The notes: generated by a model not told the origin, from the letters alone. Shown: positions 43,184 through 52,793, numbered from the stretch's first letter. The stretch is DNA of 64,000 nt from Ardenticatenales bacterium (GCA_020634515.1 JACKBL010000009.1:124001-188000); one strand, 5' to 3'. Translations and numbers: made by a program.

Positions 43184-44608
43184 ATGACGGATGCGGTAGG
43201 GATGTTGGAAACAGGAGACGTACTGGCGGCACTGCGCCTGTGGCATGGCGGGGATACGGAAAAGTGGCCGCTGGCTCACCTACGTCTATCTTCGGATGCA
43301 AGTGTTAATGAGGCGACGTTTGGTAGCCTGGCCCAGGCCGGACCAGCAGCTCGCAATCGAGCGGTCCTGGATCGTGGGTTGAAGGTTCTTGCCGGCATTT
43401 CACCAGAAGCAGAGGATCTGCTGCGTTGGCGTTTTGAACATCGTCAAGAGGCGCAAGAAATCGCCAACCGCCTCAATATTGCTCTGCCCACTATCTTCTT
43501 TCGCCAACGACAGGCCATCAAACAACTCGCTGAAATTCTCATCAAGCTGGAGGACGATACGCGCGGCGGCTGGAAAGATAAAATGCTGGCACGCCTCGAT
43601 TTGCCATCCTACGAAGAACTGGTGGGCATCAAGGAAGCGCGTGCGGCCCTGACAACGGTCCTCCTCGGCAGTGAAACCAACTTCATCGCCGCGCTTGATG
43701 GCCTGGGGGGCATTGGCAAAACATCACTCGCGGATCGCGTGGTTAGAGATATTATTGACCAGGGGGGCGGTTTTGCTGAGATTGGCTGGGTCACCGCCAA
43801 ACAAACACATCTGTCCTCAATGGGCAGACTGCAAGTAGAGAGTGGACGCCCCGCCCTCACCTTTCATATGCTGATGGATAGGTTGGCGGAGCAATTCGCC
43901 CACGTAGACAACGCCCGCATCTCCCAGTTGGAGCGACACCGCTTTGTACAGCAGACCATGCGCGAACGCCCCTGCCTGATCGTCATTGATAACCTGGAAA
44001 CGGTTGCTGATTACGATACCCTCCTACCCGAACTACGGCAGTGGGTGGACCCGACGAAGTTCTTGCTGACTTCTCGGCGCCGTTTACTTGATCAACCCGA
44101 CGTCTTCTCTATTTCCTTGCACGAACTGCCGCCAGACGCCGCCTTCCAACTCGTCCGCATGGAGGCACGCCGCGTTGGCCATCTTGATCTGCTGCACGCT
44201 TCCGACCATGATTTGCGCCGTATCTACGATGCCGTCGGTGGCAATCCCCTAGCCCTGAAGCTGGTCACGGGACAGCTTCGTTTCTATTCGCTTCACGAGG
44301 TGCTGGATCGCTTCAACAGCACCAAGGTCAGTAATCCTTCCGGCCTTCTGGATTATGTTTACCGCGAGGCGTGGGAGGGATTGAGCGACCAAGCGCGTGA
44401 GATTTTGATAATCCTCACGGAAGCGGGCGAAACAGGATTCACGTTGAACCATCTCAACAGCCTGGCATCTATGCCGGAGAGGGATCTACATCGCAATCTG
44501 GAGGAGCTTATTCTTCTTTCTCTGGTCGATATTGGTGGGACATTGCTGGACAAGCGGTATCGACTGCACCGCCTGACCGAGGTTTTTTTGCGCCAATTGC
44601 TGGCATAA
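43184..44608 (+). CDS. STAND-class NTPase with an N-terminal sigma-like helix-turn-helix
   Basis: 474 residues. Residues 1-110 carry a helix-turn-helix like sigma region 4 (SPEAEDLLRWRFEHRQEAQEI, LPTIFFRQRQAIKQL). An NB-ARC-type NTPase follows: Walker A GLGGIGKTS, Walker B CLIVIDNLE, sensor FLLTSRR and the GNPLALKL motif. A winged helix ends the protein. The TPR or other repeat sensor usually fused to such NTPases is missing, but a TPR gene follows 140 bp later. An ATG preceded by GAGG is used. Signal transduction or immunity-like roles are known for STAND proteins; the trigger here is unknown. Confidence 0.82.
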   Translation: MTDAVGMLETGDVLAALRLWHGGDTEKWPLAHLRLSSDASVNEATFGSLAQAGPAARNRAVLDRGLKVLAGISPEAEDLLRWRFEHRQEAQEIANRLNIALPTIFFRQRQAIKQLAEILIKLEDDTRGGWKDKMLARLDLPSYEELVGIKEARAALTTVLLGSETNFIAALDGLGGIGKTSLADRVVRDIIDQGGGFAEIGWVTAKQTHLSSMGRLQVESGRPALTFHMLMDRLAEQFAHVDNARISQLERHRFVQQTMRERPCLIVIDNLETVADYDTLLPELRQWVDPTKFLLTSRRRLLDQPDVFSISLHELPPDAAFQLVRMEARRVGHLDLLHASDHDLRRIYDAVGGNPLALKLVTGQLRFYSLHEVLDRFNSTKVSNPSGLLDYVYREAWEGLSDQAREILIILTEAGETGFTLNHLNSLASMPERDLHRNLEELILLSLVDIGGTLLDKRYRLHRLTEVFLRQLLA

Positions 44609-44748
44609 TCAATTGAACAGGCGTCTTTTTTTGTCGCACGACATCCCCGGATCCACACCGTACCAACCAGAGGGTTTGGTTGTAGTGAATTTTGGCCTTT
44701 GACAGCGAACAAAGTTGTTCCAAAAGGGTGGGCACGAGGCAAAGCGCG

Positions 44749-45942
44749 ATGAGTGACATGAACAAATGGCGAGAACGACAGCGACAGATACGGCTCGCCA
44801 ATGCTTTGCACTGGATAGAGACATTAAAGGCCAGCGATGACATGCGCGCAAAGGTTATCGCCGAATACGACAACCTTCTGCACAGTCTGGAAGGGCTGTT
44901 GTTGGAGCCTGCTCACTTTCATGTCGCCTATGATTTTATCCAATTGTTGTTTCCCGTCATCTTTGGCTACGCGGATTGGGGACGCTGGGATAAATATCTG
45001 ACGGATGCTTTGGCGTGGAGTCAACAAGCAGGGTCGCCGGAAAAGGAAGCGACGCTGTGCGAGCAGTTAGGCGATCTGCGCCGCCATCGGAATGCACTGG
45101 ACGAGGCGGCGGCGGCGTATCGGCAGGCGCTGACCTTGTTTCAGCAGGTTGACGACCAACCAGCCTACGCGGGCACGGTGGCGAAACTGGCAAGCCTGTA
45201 CGAGGCGCAGGGAAATGTGGCTGAGGCCCAGACGCTGTGCGCGGAAATTGCGCCACTGGCGCAAACCACGTCCAATCAACGTGTGATTGCGCACCTGCAT
45301 ATGACCAAGAGCCAGATTCACATCCAATTGCGGCAGTGGGAACAGGGCGCGCAGGCGGCGCAAATCGCGCGCGTGGCGTACAAGGAGGCGGCAAACTCGT
45401 TAGCCGAGGCGCGGGCGATGTGCAATGTGGTTGCCTGCTGGGCGAATATGGGGTTGTGGGAGCAGGCGCAGGAGGTGTCGGGGGAGATTATGGCGGTTTT
45501 TACGCACGCGGCAGCTTTGGCGGATCTGATCAGGTTGAAAAACAATCTGGGAGTGATTGCCTACAAGCAGCAGATGTTTGACGTGGCGGAAAAGACGTGG
45601 CAGGAGGCGCTCAGCCTGACATCACAGACGCAAGAGTCAGAGATGATGCCCCTTCTCCTGAACAATCTGGGGATGGTGTATCGGGATATGGGGGAATGGG
45701 AGACGGGGCGGAGGATGTTGGAACAGTCGGCGGCGGCGTTTGATCTGTTGGGGAATCTGGCCGGTTGGGGAAATGCGCAAGATAATCTGGCGGAGTTGTA
45801 TGAGATGCAGGGGGATTGGGATATATGCCGGCATTTATCCCAACAAACACTTGACCGACTGACCCCCTACACCCATGAATCCCCCTTCTCACAGCTTATC
45901 GCTTCCCTTCAGCAGCGCCTTGACCGCCTGCCCCCAGGTTGA
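44749..45942 (+). CDS. TPR-repeat protein, partner of the STAND NTPase
   Basis: 397 residues, soluble, with about six tetratricopeptide repeats (for example ALDEAAAAYRQALTLFQQV, LLNNLGMVYRDMGEWETG). The first 80 residues are a helical domain starting MSDMNKWRERQRQIRLANAL. A GAGG site precedes the ATG. It is transcribed with the STAND gene and would supply the missing sensor domain. A TGCCGGCA site at 45826 divides the gene into a G-rich and a C-rich part. Confidence 0.75.
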   Translation: MSDMNKWRERQRQIRLANALHWIETLKASDDMRAKVIAEYDNLLHSLEGLLLEPAHFHVAYDFIQLLFPVIFGYADWGRWDKYLTDALAWSQQAGSPEKEATLCEQLGDLRRHRNALDEAAAAYRQALTLFQQVDDQPAYAGTVAKLASLYEAQGNVAEAQTLCAEIAPLAQTTSNQRVIAHLHMTKSQIHIQLRQWEQGAQAAQIARVAYKEAANSLAEARAMCNVVACWANMGLWEQAQEVSGEIMAVFTHAAALADLIRLKNNLGVIAYKQQMFDVAEKTWQEALSLTSQTQESEMMPLLLNNLGMVYRDMGEWETGRRMLEQSAAAFDLLGNLAGWGNAQDNLAELYEMQGDWDICRHLSQQTLDRLTPYTHESPFSQLIASLQQRLDRLPPG

Positions 45943-45963
45943 CCCCGACACCTACTCATGGTG

Positions 45964-46026
45964 GCCGGAGTCGCGGCTTTAGCCGGGTCAAACCGCCATA
46001 TGTGGGCCGGCCAAAGCCGCCACTCC
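45964..46026. repeat. Dispersed palindromic repeat, family C copy 2
   Basis: GGAGTCGCGGCTTTAGCCGG pairs with CCGGCCAAAGCCGCCACTCC around CATATG; the outer ends GGAGTCG...CACTCC also pair. It lies just after the TPR gene. A nearby stretch at 46086-46115 has tandem CATTATAGGCG copies. Confidence 0.8.
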
Positions 46027-46247
46027 CCCAACCCCCGTGTTCAGTCACTAGAGACCCTTGTAGCTCCCGGCATTTCATTACAACCTCATTATAGGCGCAT
46101 TATAGGCGATTATAGTACGCTTCATAAACGCCCGTGCTATCATGCTGTCATGACCATGTGGGACTTCTTCCCTGGTCAATGGTCCTGCCATGCTCACAGG
46201 CAATTCAGGTTATGCACCTTACACAATACCCGCACGAAGTAACGCGA

Positions 46248-46559
46248 ATGACAAATTCTGCTGATTGGTCTCCCACTATCGAAGATTTCATCATCAGGAA
46301 ACAGCATGAGATCGCCCGGCAGCAGGCCCGGCGATATGAAAACATCGGGCTGTTGGCTGGTAGTGTGGCCGCGGAATTAGATACGTTGTTGCGCTGTCTG
46401 GTTACTGAAATGTCGCAGGCGCGTGATTTGCTGCCGGCGGAAGACCCCGCCCAGGCGCATTTTTCACAGACGTATCTCATCGCCGAACAGGCCGCGGAAT
46501 TGTGTAGTCAATTTCTGGATTGCGTGAATGGCTGCCAGGCCAGCACACACCTGGAATGA
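46248..46559 (+). CDS. Small hypothetical protein
   Basis: 103 residues starting MTNSADWSPTIEDFIIRK. It is alpha-helical and charged, with a repeat-like QQARRYENIGLLAGSVAAEL segment and two cysteines near the C-terminus. I do not recognise it and the ribosome site is weak. The long open frame upstream of this start reads through repeat sequence and is not used. It stands alone after the TPR gene. Confidence 0.45.
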   Translation: MTNSADWSPTIEDFIIRKQHEIARQQARRYENIGLLAGSVAAELDTLLRCLVTEMSQARDLLPAEDPAQAHFSQTYLIAEQAAELCSQFLDCVNGCQASTHLE

Positions 46560-46852
46560 AACAACGGCCTGAAGCGTCTTCAGTCGCCAAACACAGGCAG
46601 TTGTCCTTCCCGTCATGTTCTTCGGAACACGCGTATCACCTTCGGAGGGGTATGCCGTAGGTCAGTTAAAGGACACCACATTGGTGTCCTACTGACCTTC
46701 GACACACTACGTGGCACAACGCGCATCTCATGCGTGTCCGCGCCACCGCCATTCTTGTACATCACGCACGTTGGGGATTACCTCGGGGAAACAATCGCCC
46801 ATCCATTGGCTCCCGCCTGTGGTGGGCGATTGTCTTGTACACGCCATAGCGC
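46560..46852. other. Spacer with three stem-loops
   Basis: No gene. The strongest stem pairs GGTCAGTTAAAGGACACCA (46660) with TGGTGTCCTACTGACC (ending 46697). A second pairs ACAATCGCCCA (46791) with TGGGCGATTGT (46823-46833) and may terminate the SHOCT gene read on the minus strand. Neither has a clean T run. Confidence 0.5.
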
Positions 46853-47233
46853 CTACTCCATGAAGATTTCGATCTCTTCGCCTGCGTCGTTATCTACGTA
46901 GTCAAACACCTTGCCGCTGCGCCCCGACTCAATGGCCTCACGAATCTGCTCGTAATTGACGCCCTCCAGATCAGGCACAAACCGCGCCCCCATCTTAATG
47001 CCGATGTTCACCAATCCCAACGGGATGTTCATATTCACCTTATTGCGCCCCGACTTCAGATCCGTCACGCGCACGCGGAACCAGCGCGGCGCGCTCGCTC
47101 CTTTCAACGGTTCGGCAGGGCGGCCCTTTTCCGTCTGATCCAGGGCACGCAGCAGCGCGCTTCCCTCGCTGGCCGTGATCTTGCCCTGCTCAATCATCTT
47201 GAGTATTTGTAATCGCTCTTGCGTCGTAGCCAT
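46853..47233 (-). CDS. Small protein with an N-terminal SHOCT-like helix and an immunoglobulin-like core
   Basis: 126 residues. The first 30 residues (RLQILKMIEQGKITASEGSALLRAL) match the short helical module found in SHOCT and LiaX/YvlB-type proteins. The rest (FRVRVTDLKSGRNKVNMNIPLGLV) matches the protein at 54185 closely, so the two are paralogues. Both are soluble. A role in envelope stress or a regulatory interaction is inferred from the family and the exporter cluster that follows. The four SHOCT-like proteins lie within 9 kb. Confidence 0.65.
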   Translation of the reverse strand: MATTQERLQILKMIEQGKITASEGSALLRALDQTEKGRPAEPLKGASAPRWFRVRVTDLKSGRNKVNMNIPLGLVNIGIKMGARFVPDLEGVNYEQIREAIESGRSGKVFDYVDNDAGEEIEIFME

Positions 47234-47302
47234 TGCTCGCGCTCCTTACAGACAAGTCATTCCTTCACACCCGCCAGCCGGCGCCCGCGGGCGTTCATCT
47301 TT

Positions 47303-48319
47303 TCATAGATCGAGCCGCATGACGATCAACGTACGCTGCGGTTGAAAATGCGCCTCTTGTAACATCTGATTCATCAGGGCATCTTCCGCCGGATGATCTA
47401 GACGTACCCGCCGCTGTGGTAGATAGTCCAGGCGGCGCAGCAGTTTCGCCAGTAGATGTCGCTCCAACTGGCCGCGGCTATCGGGGTGGACGCGAATGGT
47501 AAGCAGGTGTGGGCGCTGCCACTCGCTGATAATTGAGGCCAGACCGGTCAGCCGATCCTCGCTGTTGCTGGTAACCCAGTATTCGCCCTGACGCCCATTG
47601 AAAAAGCCGCGCAAGCTGGGCCAAAAGCCTGTTTTATAGGCATCGGCGGCCAGTGGATCGGGCCAGTGGAGGTCGGCGGGCATACTGGCGGCGTCTAGCG
47701 TGTAGGCCGCGCGCCATTCGCGGCGACGCAGGGCGCGGATGGTGGGGCCGCCACTGTAGAGAGGCAGCGGGCGAATGTGGGAAGATGCCGCCATCCAACC
47801 GGTGATGGCGCCTATTTCCGCAAAGCCGAGGCGGAGGTAGAGGTTTCTGGCGGGGGCGTTGTGTTGCTTTACCTGGAGGACGACAACGTGGGCGCGCCGA
47901 TTCCGCAAATAGTCGAGGGCGGCCTGCATCATCTCCGCGGCGATGCCGCGCCGCCGCCAATCGGGATGAACGGCGACGTTGGCGATGATGAAGCGTCCCG
48001 GCTGCCGCGTTTCCATCATGGAAACGTTGCCCACGACTTGTCCGGCTTCTTCCCAGACGAAACCGGGCATGGCCGTGCCCGGCGCGGGCACGAGTGGCTG
48101 GTACCAGGGTTGGCTGACCATCGTCAGACTGCGCTGCAGGGCGCGGCGGTTCTCCGTGTCCAGTTCGGCGGAGAAGGTCAGGTCCAGCAACTGCAGAATC
48201 TGGCGCGTATCTTGACGAAGATTGATGGGACGCACGCCGTGCCTGCCGGCATTTTGGCGCGAAGGCAGGATGGTAATCATGTCCGGGTAAGATTCTCGCG
48301 GCAAAATTAGATGCAACAT
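47303..48319 (-). CDS. Tandem GNAT-type acetyltransferase
   Basis: 338 residues from ATG at 48319 (a start at 48281 is possible). The first half is a GNAT domain (VAVHPDWRRRGIAAEMMQAAL carries the acetyl-CoA loop RRRGIA), the second half a degenerate GNAT-like fold with EWQRPHLLTIRVHPDSRG. Small-molecule or protein N-acetylation is the family function; no substrate can be named. It is the last gene of the ABC exporter unit, 12 bp after the permease stop. The longer open frame upstream reads into the permease and is rejected. Confidence 0.8.
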   Translation of the reverse strand: MLHLILPRESYPDMITILPSRQNAGRHGVRPINLRQDTRQILQLLDLTFSAELDTENRRALQRSLTMVSQPWYQPLVPAPGTAMPGFVWEEAGQVVGNVSMMETRQPGRFIIANVAVHPDWRRRGIAAEMMQAALDYLRNRRAHVVVLQVKQHNAPARNLYLRLGFAEIGAITGWMAASSHIRPLPLYSGGPTIRALRRREWRAAYTLDAASMPADLHWPDPLAADAYKTGFWPSLRGFFNGRQGEYWVTSNSEDRLTGLASIISEWQRPHLLTIRVHPDSRGQLERHLLAKLLRRLDYLPQRRVRLDHPAEDALMNQMLQEAHFQPQRTLIVMRLDL

Positions 48320-48330
48320 GTTACCCCAAA

Positions 48331-49209
48331 TCAATATTCCGACAAGCTGCCGGTACGCCGCGCGCGGTCTTCCGCCCGCTGGTAGAGCCAGAAGCCGAAT
48401 GCCGGCATTCCCATCCCAAACACCGTCACAATCACCAACTCCACGCCGAACGGAGCCAGTTCGGGATACCCGGCGGGGAACCCCATCATCGTGGCGCGAA
48501 ACGCATCCACGCCATAGGAGAGAGGAATGAGGCGCACAATGGGTTGCAAAAATGCCGGCAGCGCCGCAAACGGAAAAAACGGCGCGCACAGCACAATAAA
48601 CACAAACTGAAACAGATTCGCCAGCGTCTCCGCCGTGTCCTTGATCCGCAGCGTCCAGGCGGCAAAAGCAAACCCCGTGCCAAACGTCCCCAGCAGCGCC
48701 ATCGCCAACACATACAGCCCCAACAGCGGATTGTGAAACGGCAGCCGTCCAATCATCGCCTGCATCAACAACCCCGCGCACACCGACAGCAATCCCGTCC
48801 AGAATAGCGTAATTGTCACCCGCGCCGAAAGGCTGGCCAGCTTCGAAGCCGGACTGAGATAAAGCTGCTCCAGCGTTCCCTGTTTCTGCTCCCGCCGCAC
48901 GTTGTAGCCAATGGCCCACAACGTGTCGCTCAAATACATAAACAACACGAACCCATACACCACCAGCCCGGACGTCTGCGACGCCGTCGCGCCCCGGTTC
49001 TCCAATCCATTCGGTGAAAACATGGCCCCGGCAACCGTCAGCACGGCAATGATCAGGAAAATCTGCCCAAAACTGGCCACAAACTCCACCGGATAGCGTA
49101 GCATGATGGTGAACTCTTTGCGCACCATGGCCACAAAAGTGCTGCCTCGCGTCTTTCCGCTGCTCCCTGAGCGGGGTGATGACCCCATCCGTTGCCCTGT
49201 CATCGTCAT
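48331..49209 (-). CDS. ABC-2 type exporter permease (second)
   Basis: 292 residues with six hydrophobic helices and the ABC-2 pattern (FASFGQIFLII, YGVDAFRATMMGFPAGYP near the last helix). It is the second of two related permeases read in the same direction, so the exporter would be a heterodimer or use two alternative permeases with the ATPase at 51789. The substrate is unknown. Confidence 0.85.
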   Translation of the reverse strand: MTMTGQRMGSSPRSGSSGKTRGSTFVAMVRKEFTIMLRYPVEFVASFGQIFLIIAVLTVAGAMFSPNGLENRGATASQTSGLVVYGFVLFMYLSDTLWAIGYNVRREQKQGTLEQLYLSPASKLASLSARVTITLFWTGLLSVCAGLLMQAMIGRLPFHNPLLGLYVLAMALLGTFGTGFAFAAWTLRIKDTAETLANLFQFVFIVLCAPFFPFAALPAFLQPIVRLIPLSYGVDAFRATMMGFPAGYPELAPFGVELVIVTVFGMGMPAFGFWLYQRAEDRARRTGSLSEY

Positions 49210-49272
49210 CGCTTTCTGCCCTTGCCCCTTAGGGCGTGTCCGCCAATCTCAATTCCATGATCGGATGCGCCC

Positions 49273-50142
49273 TCAAAATGTGCCGATGCCTTCGTTGCGC
49301 CGCAGCCCGGACTCCACGCGGCCAAAAACCCAGGCTCCAAACAGGGGGGTGAACAGCAGAAATGCCCACAGGACGGCAAAATCCAGGTACCACGTCTGCA
49401 AGAAGAAGCCCACGCCCAGCAGAGAAGACCGCACGCCGTTGACCATCCAGGTGGGGGGGAAAAGCTGCGCCGCCAGCCGCAAAAACGGTGGCAGCACGGT
49501 CACGGGGTAGAAGACGCCCATGAGGAAGCTGACGACCCACTGCATCAGGCCGATGAGGGCGTTGGATTCCTTGACGCGCAGCACCAGCGCCCCAAACAGG
49601 AGGGTGAAGCCGTAGAGGGGGATCAGGCCCACGAAGATGAACAGCAGGGCGATGAAGACGTCTCCCTGGAATGGGTTGACGCGGAAGATGAGGCAGCCGA
49701 TGATGTAGGCGACCAGCCCGGAGCCGACGCCGCGAATGGCGCTGTAGATGGCGACGCCGGAGGCGAGGGCGATGCTACGGGTGGGGGTGAGGTAGACGGC
49801 TTCCAGTGTGCCGGTTTCTTGTTCGAAGCGGACCCAGTTGGCGATGTGCCAGAAGGCGCTGGAGACGATGGAGAAGATGTTGGAGCCAATGAGGAGGAAG
49901 GCGACGTAGTTGGTGGTTCCGGTGTTGGCGGCGAAGTTTGTGCCGGCATTTTCTCCCGCCGCCGCCCGTCCCATCAACATAGGCATCGCCGCGAACACAA
50001 TCGGCACAATAATCTGCATCGCCACCTGTCCCGGATAGCGCGACATATTCACCAGGCGCAGCCACGTCTCCGCCCACACCGCCGACATCGTGTATCGCAC
50101 CGTTTCCAGACGCGCCCCATTGCGTTTCATCGTCCCCATCAC
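49273..50142 (-). CDS. ABC-2 type exporter permease (first)
   Basis: 289 residues, six spans, with the family motif segment QWVVSFLMGVFYPVTVLPPFL. The start overlaps the stop of the MFS gene by four bases, so it is translationally coupled. The second permease follows at a 63-bp distance. Together with the ATPase this makes a complete ABC-2 exporter. Confidence 0.85.
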   Translation of the reverse strand: MMGTMKRNGARLETVRYTMSAVWAETWLRLVNMSRYPGQVAMQIIVPIVFAAMPMLMGRAAAGENAGTNFAANTGTTNYVAFLLIGSNIFSIVSSAFWHIANWVRFEQETGTLEAVYLTPTRSIALASGVAIYSAIRGVGSGLVAYIIGCLIFRVNPFQGDVFIALLFIFVGLIPLYGFTLLFGALVLRVKESNALIGLMQWVVSFLMGVFYPVTVLPPFLRLAAQLFPPTWMVNGVRSSLLGVGFFLQTWYLDFAVLWAFLLFTPLFGAWVFGRVESGLRRNEGIGTF

Positions 50143-51506
50143 TCCGCCGCCGCCACCGCTGCCGGCGCCACCCGCTCCAGTTGGTCATGGTCCGGCAAAA
50201 TGCTTTCCGCGTTCCGAATTGCCGGCACCAGATACCCCGACAGACCAATGGCCGCGGCAATCAGGCCACCAAAGACGAAGATTAACGCCGTGCCCGCGCC
50301 CGGCCCCGTGCCCACCAGCCAACCAAACGTGTTTGCCAGGCTGCCCCCCTCGCGCATCGCCGGCTCCAGGATTGCGTCCGCCAGGGGAATCGCCGCCAAC
50401 TGCGCCAGCGGATTCGTGGCCCAGGCAATCAGGCGGCGCACGGAGAAGACCCGTCCCTGTACGTCAGGCGCCACCTTTGACTGCCAGATGGCCTGATTTG
50501 ACCCATTGATGATGGGAATCAGCAGCGCGCCCAGGAACAGCGCCACCGCCCACACTGGCCAGGCCTGACCCAATCCTAACAATGTCATGCCCACCAGACC
50601 GCTGAGGAACCAGCCGAACAACACCCCATGCACGCGCCGCTTGGGGCCGCCCCACGCGCTCATGATCAAGCCGCCCACGACGCCGCCCGCCGCCCCCGCC
50701 GACGACACCAGCCCGTAAATCCGGGCATCCTGGTTGGTGCGATACAAAATCATCGCGGCCAGCGTCGTAAAGGCCAGCGAAGCCACGAAGTTGCCAAAGA
50801 GGAAGATCAACTGCAACCCCAACAGGCTGGGTCGCTTCAGAATATACTGGAAACCATAGGCGGATTCGCGCAGCAAACTGCCCTGGCCTTCCTGCCCCTC
50901 GACGGTGCGCGGCGGCTGCGGTACGTGAATGAACAGCAGCGTCCCCACGGCAAAAATAAACGTGAGGATGTCGATAAGGAGGATGCCTTGCAGTTTGATG
51001 ACGGCCAACAGCGCGCCCGCCAGCAGCGGGGCGAAGATGCCGGAGCCATTTTCCGCCAATCCCATCAGGCCGCTGGCCCGCCCGTACTGCTCCTTGGGGA
51101 CCATCATGCTGATGGCGGCGGAGTAGGCGGGCCACTGGAAAGCCTGGAATGTGCCGTTAATGGCGTTGGTGATGTACAGGTGCCAGATTTCCAACCGCCC
51201 CAGGGAGACCAATATCAGCACGGCTACGGTGGTCATGCCCGCGGCCAGATCGCTGATCATCATCATGAATTTGCGGTTGGAGCGGTCCACCAACGCGCCG
51301 GCAGTTGGGCTGACCAGGATCAGGGGCAGCATGAAGGCGAGTCCTAGCAGGGCCAATTCGCGTACGCGCTCGGTCTGGCCAAAAATGTAGATGGGAATGG
51401 CGAACCCCGTCATGGCGCTGCCAATGAGGGAGACGAACTGGCCCACCCACATCACCATGAAGCTTCTCATACCGCTCGGACGAACGGAAGGGTCTGGTTG
51501 TGTCAT
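50139..51506 (-). CDS. MFS exporter (MFS_3/enterobactin-exporter-like)
   Basis: 455 residues with about twelve spans. MRSFMVMWVGQFVSLIGSAMTGFAI opens the protein, and the D-R-SNRKFMM loop between spans 2 and 3 is typical of drug and siderophore exporters. It overlaps the next permease gene by four bases. It sits between the ATPase and its permeases, which is unusual because ABC ATPase and permease genes are normally adjacent. A repeat island separates it from the ATPase gene, so the order may have been changed. Confidence 0.83.
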   Translation of the reverse strand: MTQPDPSVRPSGMRSFMVMWVGQFVSLIGSAMTGFAIPIYIFGQTERVRELALLGLAFMLPLILVSPTAGALVDRSNRKFMMMISDLAAGMTTVAVLILVSLGRLEIWHLYITNAINGTFQAFQWPAYSAAISMMVPKEQYGRASGLMGLAENGSGIFAPLLAGALLAVIKLQGILLIDILTFIFAVGTLLFIHVPQPPRTVEGQEGQGSLLRESAYGFQYILKRPSLLGLQLIFLFGNFVASLAFTTLAAMILYRTNQDARIYGLVSSAGAAGGVVGGLIMSAWGGPKRRVHGVLFGWFLSGLVGMTLLGLGQAWPVWAVALFLGALLIPIINGSNQAIWQSKVAPDVQGRVFSVRRLIAWATNPLAQLAAIPLADAILEPAMREGGSLANTFGWLVGTGPGAGTALIFVFGGLIAAAIGLSGYLVPAIRNAESILPDHDQLERVAPAAVAAAE

Positions 51507-51536
51507 GAGGTTGTCCTCTTATCGACTATTGTGGAC

Positions 51537-51703
51537 GTAACTACTAAGTAACCGTCCGAAAATAACTTCACGCTTTTTACGGATGGTTACTGACAAGCTG
51601 TCCGCACATTTCCCCTAACTTAATTGCGGACAGCCACTAACGCTCTCTGGAGATTGGGCTAATCTCACCAGGGAGAATTGGTCCAATCGGGCCTGGCAGT
51701 TAC
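51537..51703. repeat. Family A repeat (copy 5) interrupted by family B copy 1
   Basis: GTAACTACTAA (51537-51547), then the family B sequence GTAACCGTCC... to ...TTGCGGACAGCC, then ACTAACGCTCTCTGGAGATT and the rest of family A ending CAGTTAC. ACTAA stands on both sides of B, which may be a 5-bp target duplication or part of B. This is direct evidence that B inserted into A. Confidence 0.8.
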
Positions 51704-51788
51704 TTGGGGACAAGGGAAACTGTTCTGGCGCACCGCATCCGTTCAGCACGTGGCGCGGTCGGGATGGTAAATGTTGGTGAATGCGGTT

Positions 51789-52793
51789 CTACTTTTTGCG
51801 CGTGTCGTCGGCCAGGGTGCGGCCTGTGTGGGCGATGAACACGTCTTCCAGGGTGACTTCTTCGGGCGTGATTTTTTGCAGCACCGCGCCATGGGAACCA
51901 AGCGTTTCCACCAGGCGGGGTAGAATCACGGCTTGATTGGCGGCCACGACCGTCATTTGCGTGTGCCCATTGGCGGCGGCCAGGGCTACGTGGTTGATGC
52001 CCGGCAGTTGGCGCACGGCGCGCATCGCTTCGTTGGAGATGACGCCCTCAAGACGGATGATGTTGTCGCGCTGCAAGGATTGCTTTAATGCCGGCACATC
52101 TCCCAACGCAATCACCCGGCCATGATCAATGATCGCCACCCGATGGCAGAGCGTCTCCGCTTCCGCCATGATGTGCGTCGTGTAGATGATGGTTTTGCCT
52201 TCCTGGTTGAGGGCGCGCACGGTCGCTCGCAGTTCCCGCGCCGAGGGCACGTCCAGGGTGTTGGTGGGTTCGTCTAGCACGAGAATGGGGGCGTCGTTGA
52301 TCAGCGCCTTGCCAAAGGCGAGTTTCATCTTTTGTCCCGAGGAGTAGGTTTCCACGGCGCGGTCGGCGTACTCGCCCAAACTCAGCCGTTCGATGATGTC
52401 GTCGGCGCGTTTCTTTCGCTGGTTTGGGGAGAGATGATAGAGCGCGCCAAAGAAGATCAGGTTTTCGCGCCCGGTGAGCTTCCAGTAAAGGCCCCGCTCA
52501 CCCATGAGCATACAACCGACGCTGGCGCGAATGGCGTTGTCGTCACGGGTGAGTTGGTAACCATTGATCCATGCCGCGCCACCACTGGGGAGAAGGAGCG
52601 TGGTGAGGCATTTGATGAGGGTGGTTTTGCCGGCACCGTTCGGACCGAGCAGGCCGAATACTTCACCGGGTTTGATCTCCAGGGATACGTCTTGTAATGC
52701 CGGCACTTCCTTCCGTTCCGACTTAAACAAACCCCGTCGCTGCTTTGAAACATACGTCTTGCTCAGGTTCTGAACAATGACCTGGCCTTCCAT
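51789..52793 (-). CDS. ABC transporter ATPase (ABC-2 exporter)
   Basis: 334 residues: Walker A GPNGAGKT near residue 51, ABC signature YSSGQKMKL and Walker B ILVLDEPTNTLD, then a C-terminal extension of about 100 residues. The signature has SSGQK rather than SGGQ, seen in some drug-exporter ATPases. The C-terminal extension resembles the DrrA/CcmA-type domain. It should power the two permeases downstream. The spacer before the adhesin-like gene is short, so they may share a transcript. Confidence 0.9.
   Translation of the reverse strand: MEGQVIVQNLSKTYVSKQRRGLFKSERKEVPALQDVSLEIKPGEVFGLLGPNGAGKTTLIKCLTTLLLPSGGAAWINGYQLTRDDNAIRASVGCMLMGERGLYWKLTGRENLIFFGALYHLSPNQRKKRADDIIERLSLGEYADRAVETYSSGQKMKLAFGKALINDAPILVLDEPTNTLDVPSARELRATVRALNQEGKTIIYTTHIMAEAETLCHRVAIIDHGRVIALGDVPALKQSLQRDNIIRLEGVISNEAMRAVRQLPGINHVALAAANGHTQMTVVAANQAVILPRLVETLGSHGAVLQKITPEEVTLEDVFIAHTGRTLADDTRKK

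Noticed and set aside
48320..48919. N-terminal extension of the GNAT frame to 538 residues
   Set aside because: The extension runs inside the permease gene in another frame; the GNAT fold begins near 48319.
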